A stretch of DNA of 64,000 nt from an uncultured bacterium (lineage in GTDB: Bacteria; Bacillota; Clostridia; Lachnospirales; Lachnospiraceae). The number at the start of each line of letters is the position of its first letter. Positions within the stretch are counted from its first letter, which is position 1. Shown here in pieces: positions 59,856 to 64,000 of this stretch. The notes below the pieces were generated by a model. It saw only the letters and a program-made list of their open reading frames with translations, did no database searches and was not told the DNA's origin. The DNA lies in assembly GCA_905215775.1 (NCBI GenBank), contig CAJMRM010000011.1, positions 1-64,000 of the forward strand. Reading direction: 5' to 3'. Position numbers and translations under genes: made by a program.

Positions 59856-60983
59856 TTATTTCGCGTCTTTTTCACCGACCATGGCGGCCCACTTCTCCAG
59901 AAGCGCTTCTCTCTGGCTTCCGAATAACAGTACGTCCTGATCGATCAGCTTTTCTGTGTCCACGTTTCCGATGGCTTCCGGAATGGCCACGTCGCCGCGG
60001 GCCATGATCCTGGCGTCTGCCTCACGGAGCGCCTCCTGTCCTTCCTTGGAAAGGAAGTAATCTACGAACACCTTGGCTGCATCCTTGTTCTGGGAATTCT
60101 TAAAGATGGCGATGGGCGCCGGTGTCCACGGGATCATATCCTCCGGATAGATGGCAGTAACCGGATACTCGTCCTCCATGGCAAAGGTGCCGCCGGTCAT
60201 TGCCAGCACTGCGATACCGAACTCGCCGGCTGCGCATTTGGGACCCGGCTCGCCGCCGCCCTGTGCGTAGAAGTCCACGTTCTCGTTGATGCCCTTCCAT
60301 ACTTCCCAGCCTTTTTCCTCGCCGTAAGCCTGGATGGTTCCGTTTAAGATCGCGTACTGGGTTCCGGAGATCGCCGGAGAAGCCATGATGATCTCCCCCT
60401 TATATTTGGGATCTGCCAGGTCCTCCCAGGTCTTGGGAGCTTCCAGGTTCTTCTCTGCCAGAACGTCGTTGTTTACCAGGAAACCAGCCGGAACCAGGGC
60501 AAGGCCGGTCCAGTAGCCGTCTGCGTCACTGTATGCCGGATTGATGGCCTCTGCCTCCGGAGAAACGTACTGCTCCAGATAGCCTAAATCTGTGGCAGAA
60601 ATATAGCTGTCCACGCCGCCTCCGAACCAGATATCTGCGGTGGTGTTCCCGTTCTCTGCCTGGAGCTGTGCCAGGGCCTTACCGGTGGAGATCTCCACAT
60701 ACTCGACCTTAATGCCGGTCTTTTCTGTGAATGCGTCAAATGCAGCCTCAGCACCGCCGTAAGCCAGCATCACGCTTAATGTGGTTCCCTCATAGGGCTT
60801 TTCTGCCGCTTCCGTTTCGGCCTTTGTTGTCTCCGCCTCGCTGGATGCCTCTGTCTCAGCCTTTGTGGTCTCGGCTGCCGTTGTTTCCGCAGCGGTCGTC
60901 TCAGCAGGTTTGCTCTGGCATCCGGTCAGGGACGCGCCCAGAACGGCTGCAGCAAGAGTAGCTGCCATCAGTTTCTTTTTCAT
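59856..60983 (-). CDS. ABC importer substrate-binding lipoprotein (FbpA/AfuA/PhnS-like)
   Basis: 375 residues. Signal peptide with LTGC lipobox; then a low-complexity linker of Thr/Ala/Glu repeats (about 27-60). The periplasmic-binding-protein fold follows with TTADIWFGGGVDSYI, SPAISGTQYAIL, FAMEDEYPVTAIYPE and YFLSKEGQEAL. Family members bind ferric ions, sugar phosphates or 2-aminoethylphosphonate; the iron tyrosines cannot be confirmed by eye. AAGGAGACTGTATT precedes the ATG. Neighbouring PHP phosphoesterase favours a phosphorylated substrate (inference). Confidence 0.9.
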   Translation of the reverse strand: MKKKLMAATLAAAVLGASLTGCQSKPAETTAAETTAAETTKAETEASSEAETTKAETEAAEKPYEGTTLSVMLAYGGAEAAFDAFTEKTGIKVEYVEISTGKALAQLQAENGNTTADIWFGGGVDSYISATDLGYLEQYVSPEAEAINPAYSDADGYWTGLALVPAGFLVNNDVLAEKNLEAPKTWEDLADPKYKGEIIMASPAISGTQYAILNGTIQAYGEEKGWEVWKGINENVDFYAQGGGEPGPKCAAGEFGIAVLAMTGGTFAMEDEYPVTAIYPEDMIPWTPAPIAIFKNSQNKDAAKVFVDYFLSKEGQEALREADARIMARGDVAIPEAIGNVDTEKLIDQDVLLFGSQREALLEKWAAMVGEKDAK

Positions 60984-61028
60984 AATACAGTCTCCTTTGT
61001 GCTTCTTTTTCTATATCAGCGCAGACCC

Positions 61029-61658
61029 CTAAAAGGTATCCACGATCCGATATCCCTTTCCTTCTTCATAAATGGCCGGCTTTAAGCCCCCTTTATGAAG
61101 GGCCGCCACGAATTCCTCCAGATTTTTCGGATTTCCCGGAACCATGGTGGCATATTTCCCCAGCTGGCTGGTCCAGTGGGCGTCGCTGGCTCCCACGGTC
61201 TGCATATCCCGTGCCTTGCAGATGGAAAGCGCCTTCCGGTTGGCCTCCATATCCGTACTGCCGTTTAAGACCTCCACTCCGTGCAGCCCCTGGATCTCCC
61301 AGAGATGTTCCTCAAAGCCCCGGTTATTGTTGCGGAAGGGGTGGCAGGCCACACAGAAGCCTCCGGCCGCGTTGACCTGGTCCACAAATTCCTGGGCCGG
61401 GATCCGCCGGTCCGGAAAATGGTCGATGCCAAACGCCGTAATGTCTCCCCAGAGCGAAAAATACTCCACTCCCACAAAGATCGGGAAGCCGGTCTCCCTG
61501 GAATACTGCTCCGCCGTTTCCTTCAGTCCCATGCTGTCATGGTCTGTGATGCAGACGGCATCCAGCCCCCGCTCCCTTGCGGTGGCAACGATTTCCTCCA
61601 GCGTCATCTTACTGTCACTGGAGCATGTGGATTCATGTAAGTGCATATCTACCAGCAT
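61029..61658 (-). CDS. PHP-domain phosphoesterase
   Basis: 209 residues, the small PHP type. Metal ligands: VDMHLHESTCSSD (HxH), ITDHDSMGL, the FVGVEYFS glutamate, CHPFRNNN and GASDAHW. PHP enzymes hydrolyse phosphate mono- or diesters with two or three metals. It lies 45 nt before the ABC binding-protein gene, in the same direction, so it may act on the imported compound. The 100-base gap upstream (61659-61759) shows no convincing promoter. Confidence 0.9.
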   Translation of the reverse strand: MLVDMHLHESTCSSDSKMTLEEIVATARERGLDAVCITDHDSMGLKETAEQYSRETGFPIFVGVEYFSLWGDITAFGIDHFPDRRIPAQEFVDQVNAAGGFCVACHPFRNNNRGFEEHLWEIQGLHGVEVLNGSTDMEANRKALSICKARDMQTVGASDAHWTSQLGKYATMVPGNPKNLEEFVAALHKGGLKPAIYEEGKGYRIVDTF

Positions 61659-61759
61659 CTGTATCTCTCCTTCCCTCGGGCCCCCGCTATTTTATCACTC
61701 CCGCAGGGTTTCGTCTAATAGAATTAACCGATTTCCCATCCGGTCTGTATAGCTTTTCT

Positions 61760-63109
61760 CTATACCTTGGACGGCTTTGCCTTTTTCTTCTTTCTGGCTG
61801 TGACCTGCATATCCTCTTTCTTCAGAACCCGGCAGATATTCTCCTTGATCCGGTTGGAAAGAAAGGCATACTGGATCATCTCCTCCTCGCTGAAGCCGGC
61901 GTATTTTGCCATTTCATAGTCCTTTCTGGCCGTTCCCAACTCCGCCAATACCGGCTCCGCCGCCGGAAGAAGGATCACATCCGCCTGGTCCTCTGTCTGG
62001 ATAAACTCCTTCATGGACAGCTTCTGGAGCGCCAGGGCCAGGCGGGCCCGGGACATGCCGGTGATATCCGCCAGCTCCTTTAAGGTGTCCACCCGCGGCT
62101 TCTGGCTGAGGTAGACCAGGAGGCTGATCTCCGGCAGGGTCAGGCTGTACCGGATGGCCACCGGCTCCACGTAATGGTCCAGCAGCTTCCGGTCCCGGTA
62201 CGCGTCCAGCAGGGCCCCGTCGCCCCTTAGGGCGTCATGGTTCACGCTGCTCCTTTCATCCCCCAGGCGGACGGCTCCCGGAAAAATAGACAGGGGGACC
62301 GCTCCGTCTCCGGCGGCGGCCAGGAGAAACCGGTACACGAACAGGCGGTTCTTTTCGTAGTCCTCCTCCGTCAGCACCGATTTATAAAAATCGTGGTAAT
62401 ATTCAAAGACCATGCGCTTCATCTTAATGGTCTTTGTAAGACTCAGCCCCTGGCTCACCAGGGAGCCCCTGGTCTTAACATAATAGTAGACCGGAACCCG
62501 CAGGGCGTACACCGTCTTTACATGGCGCAGGTACTCCAGGTTGAACATGAAATCCTCGCACCAGCTGATGGTCTTATCCATGGAAAGGCCGTACCGGCTG
62601 ATGATCTCCCGTTTAAACAGCTTATTCCAGAGAACGCCGTAATAAAAATCCGCCGGGTTCTCCATCATAAATCCGGCAAACTCCTCCAGGCTCAGAAGCC
62701 CGTCCTTTTCAATGTCGCCCTTATGGGCTACCCGGTCCCCGATGACCCGGTAGAAGTCCGCGATCACCATGTCGGCCCCGCTGTCCCTGGCAGCCCGTAC
62801 CATAAGGCTGGTGGCGTCCGGCGTGATCCAGTCGTCGCTGTCCAGAAACTGGATCAGCTCGCCGCGGGCTTCCGAAAGCCCCAGGTTCCGCGTATCAGAC
62901 ACCCCGGTATTCTCCTTGTGGATCACCCGGACCCTCCGGTCCCCTTTTTCGTATTCCCCGCAGACTGCGGCCGAGGAATCGGTGCTGCCGTCATCCACCA
63001 GAAGCAGCTCAAAATCCGTAAATCCCTGGTTTAAAACACTCTCGATGCACCTGCGGAGAGTCTCCTCCGCATTATAGACCGGCACAATGATGCTTACGGT
63101 GGGATTCAT
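61760..63109 (-). CDS. Glycosyltransferase family 2 fused to a MarR-like winged helix
   Basis: 449 residues. The first ~300 are a GT-A glycosyltransferase: VSIIVPVYNAEETLRRCIE, LLVDDGSTDSSAAVC, IQFLDSDDW and WNKLFKREII, CEDFMFNLEYL. From about 321 the sequence changes to a winged-helix pattern: YSLTLPEISLLVYLSQ, DTLKELADITGMSRARLALA, then QADVILLPAAEPVL and a long helix, as in MarR proteins. A basic tail (ARKKKKAKPSKV) ends it. One reading frame covers both parts, so it is a real fusion unless a sequencing error joined two genes. Sugar and acceptor are unknown. AAAAGGAGAC precedes the ATG. Confidence 0.85.
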   Translation of the reverse strand: MNPTVSIIVPVYNAEETLRRCIESVLNQGFTDFELLLVDDGSTDSSAAVCGEYEKGDRRVRVIHKENTGVSDTRNLGLSEARGELIQFLDSDDWITPDATSLMVRAARDSGADMVIADFYRVIGDRVAHKGDIEKDGLLSLEEFAGFMMENPADFYYGVLWNKLFKREIISRYGLSMDKTISWCEDFMFNLEYLRHVKTVYALRVPVYYYVKTRGSLVSQGLSLTKTIKMKRMVFEYYHDFYKSVLTEEDYEKNRLFVYRFLLAAAGDGAVPLSIFPGAVRLGDERSSVNHDALRGDGALLDAYRDRKLLDHYVEPVAIRYSLTLPEISLLVYLSQKPRVDTLKELADITGMSRARLALALQKLSMKEFIQTEDQADVILLPAAEPVLAELGTARKDYEMAKYAGFSEEEMIQYAFLSNRIKENICRVLKKEDMQVTARKKKKAKPSKV

Positions 63110-63128
63110 AGCGTCCTTGTCTCCTTTT

Positions 63129-63926
63129 CTAATAAACTACAAAATTGTGGGCCGTGACCACGTCCATCCATGCTTCGGTCTCCAGGCGGTTGGTAAAGGG
63201 ATCCACTGCCTTCATGCCCGGGAAAAACGACATCTGGTACGCCTTTTTCCAATCCTTATAGGTCACCTCATATACAAATTTTTCCGGAAGACTTACCCGG
63301 CACCGGCTGATCCTTCCCAGCGCCTCCCTGGTCTGCGTCTTAAGGGCCTCCATGACCGTTTCCGGCGAGCAGCAGAAGGTGGCGTTCCCGATCCCCCGCT
63401 TGGTCTGCACCGCAGCGATCTCCGGCACCAGCTCCTTTGCCGCCGTACAGATGGCCTCATCTCCGGAAATAAACGCCACAGGAACCCCCAGGGAGGCGGC
63501 TGTGAAGCTGTTGAGCATAAATTCGCTCATCCGTTTTCCGTTGAGGGTGATATACAGGCTGTTCCCGGTGGAGGTATGGCTGACGGCAAACTCCGGACAG
63601 CCGGCCGGCGCATGATAGCCGACATATAAAACCGCGTCAAAGGTGGGATCCAGGCCAAACATCATATTATAGGGATGTCCGCTCTTTCCCCGGATCAGCG
63701 TCACATAGGACGGCATCTGGAGGGGATCGATATTGGAGGCGTCTCCGTGGCCGTCCTTTACAACGATCTCATCGGCCCCGGCCTCATGGGCCGCCTCGCA
63801 GACCGCCAGCACCTCCTTTGTCATCTGTTTTGCAAAGGGGGCGTACACCGCCTCATTTTTATGGGTCTCAATATTTGAGAACACTCCGCAGCACCCCTCG
63901 ATATCTGCACTGATAAATATTTTCAT
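63129..63926 (-). CDS. M55-family D-aminopeptidase (DppA-like)
   Basis: 265 residues. Metal-dependent peptidase of the M55 family, which cleaves N-terminal D-amino acids from short peptides. FISADIEGCCGV (Asp8, Glu10), VVKDGHGDASNI, VGYHAPAG and FISGDEAICTAAKELVP are family marks. The start at 63926 is decided by GAGGAGG seven bases upstream; the seven-codon extension has none. It is the first gene of the run GT2-PHP-ABC-DUF6506. No dppBCDE peptide transporter is next to it. Confidence 0.92.
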   Translation of the reverse strand: MKIFISADIEGCCGVFSNIETHKNEAVYAPFAKQMTKEVLAVCEAAHEAGADEIVVKDGHGDASNIDPLQMPSYVTLIRGKSGHPYNMMFGLDPTFDAVLYVGYHAPAGCPEFAVSHTSTGNSLYITLNGKRMSEFMLNSFTAASLGVPVAFISGDEAICTAAKELVPEIAAVQTKRGIGNATFCCSPETVMEALKTQTREALGRISRCRVSLPEKFVYEVTYKDWKKAYQMSFFPGMKAVDPFTNRLETEAWMDVVTAHNFVVY

Positions 63927-63968
63927 ACAACAACCTCCTCGTTTCACAGGATCATTTTATTTTCCGTT

Positions 63969-63997
63969 ATCATATCACAGATCCCGCACCGGGTCAA
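63969..63997 (-). promoter_or_regulatory. Promoter of the M55-GT2-PHP-ABC run
   Basis: TTGACC (63992-63997), 17 bases and TATGAT (63969-63974) on the minus strand, at the right edge of the window, about 40 bases before the M55 start. Confidence 0.7.
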
Positions 63998-64000
63998 TTT

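Noticed and set aside
60800..60905. Tandem repeats in the binding-protein gene
   Set aside because: They encode a Thr/Ala/Glu linker after the lipobox, common in Lachnospiraceae lipoproteins; not a mobile or CRISPR repeat.
61747..61765. GTATAG/CTATAC hairpin at the end of the GT2 gene
   Set aside because: Overlaps the stop codon and lacks a T-run; not convincing as terminator or operator.

Overview
The window reads as chromosome of an anaerobic, spore-forming Clostridia member, most likely Lachnospiraceae. This is inferred from the spore genes (spoIVA, yqfC, yqfD, a SpoVB-like flippase), the Stickland-type glycine/betaine reductase genes at the left edge, and several families frequent in Lachnospiraceae (DUF4321, DUF4349, DUF6506, a ~960-residue PBP2, a ~400-residue PRPP synthetase). 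The DNA is GC-rich with AT-rich promoters. Nearly all genes lie on the minus strand in long, tightly packed operons with many stop/start overlaps. I see no rRNA, tRNA, CRISPR array, insertion sequence or prophage.

Layout. (1) 1-1737: start of a reductase component B gene and grdX on minus, divergent from an AAA+ regulator whose sigma54-contact loop and Walker B glutamate are both changed. (2) 1770-5221: a DUF4349 lipoprotein, a bidirectional terminator, and thrS behind a T-box leader. (3) 5305-11362: one operon running HlyD-like adaptor, yggS, sepF, ylmH, aroB, lspA, rluD. (4) 11389-11973: a tiny P-loop protein with its own promoter and terminator. (5) 11977-21704: envelope and division operon DUF4321, radC, mreC, mreD, PBP2, minC, minD, minE, rodA, mgsA, dac, with no mreB. 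(6) 21758-30391: miaB, mutS, mutL, miaA and a methionine gamma-lyase-family gene. (7) 30413-36407: two FAD proteins, proB, DUF896, fthC, proA. (8) 36411-43132: rpsU, yqfC, yqfD, phoH, ybeY, a DUF3048 lipoprotein, a flippase and a small BofC-like protein. (9) 43184-49289: alaS behind a 39-residue membrane peptide, an LprI-like secreted protein, rnhA, and a beta-CASP nuclease. (10) 49362-56831: DUF512/PDZ radical-SAM-like gene, der, plsY, gpsA, spoIVA, with prs divergent. (11) 56846-63997: M55 aminopeptidase, a glycosyltransferase fused to a MarR-like winged helix, PHP phosphoesterase, a Fe/organophosphate-type ABC importer, and DUF6506.

The middle of the window is a housekeeping block for cell shape, division, translation and repair. 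Sporulation genes are embedded in housekeeping operons, so they need internal control. The clearest case is spoIVA: a perfect 14-bp inverted repeat would hide its ribosome-binding site in read-through mRNA, while a sigmaE-like -10 box lies inside the loop. The most unusual items are this spoIVA switch, the degenerate regulator facing grdX with repeats in the grdX leader, and the glycosyltransferase-winged-helix fusion in the right-hand operon. All family calls are from reading the sequence; no database search was run.
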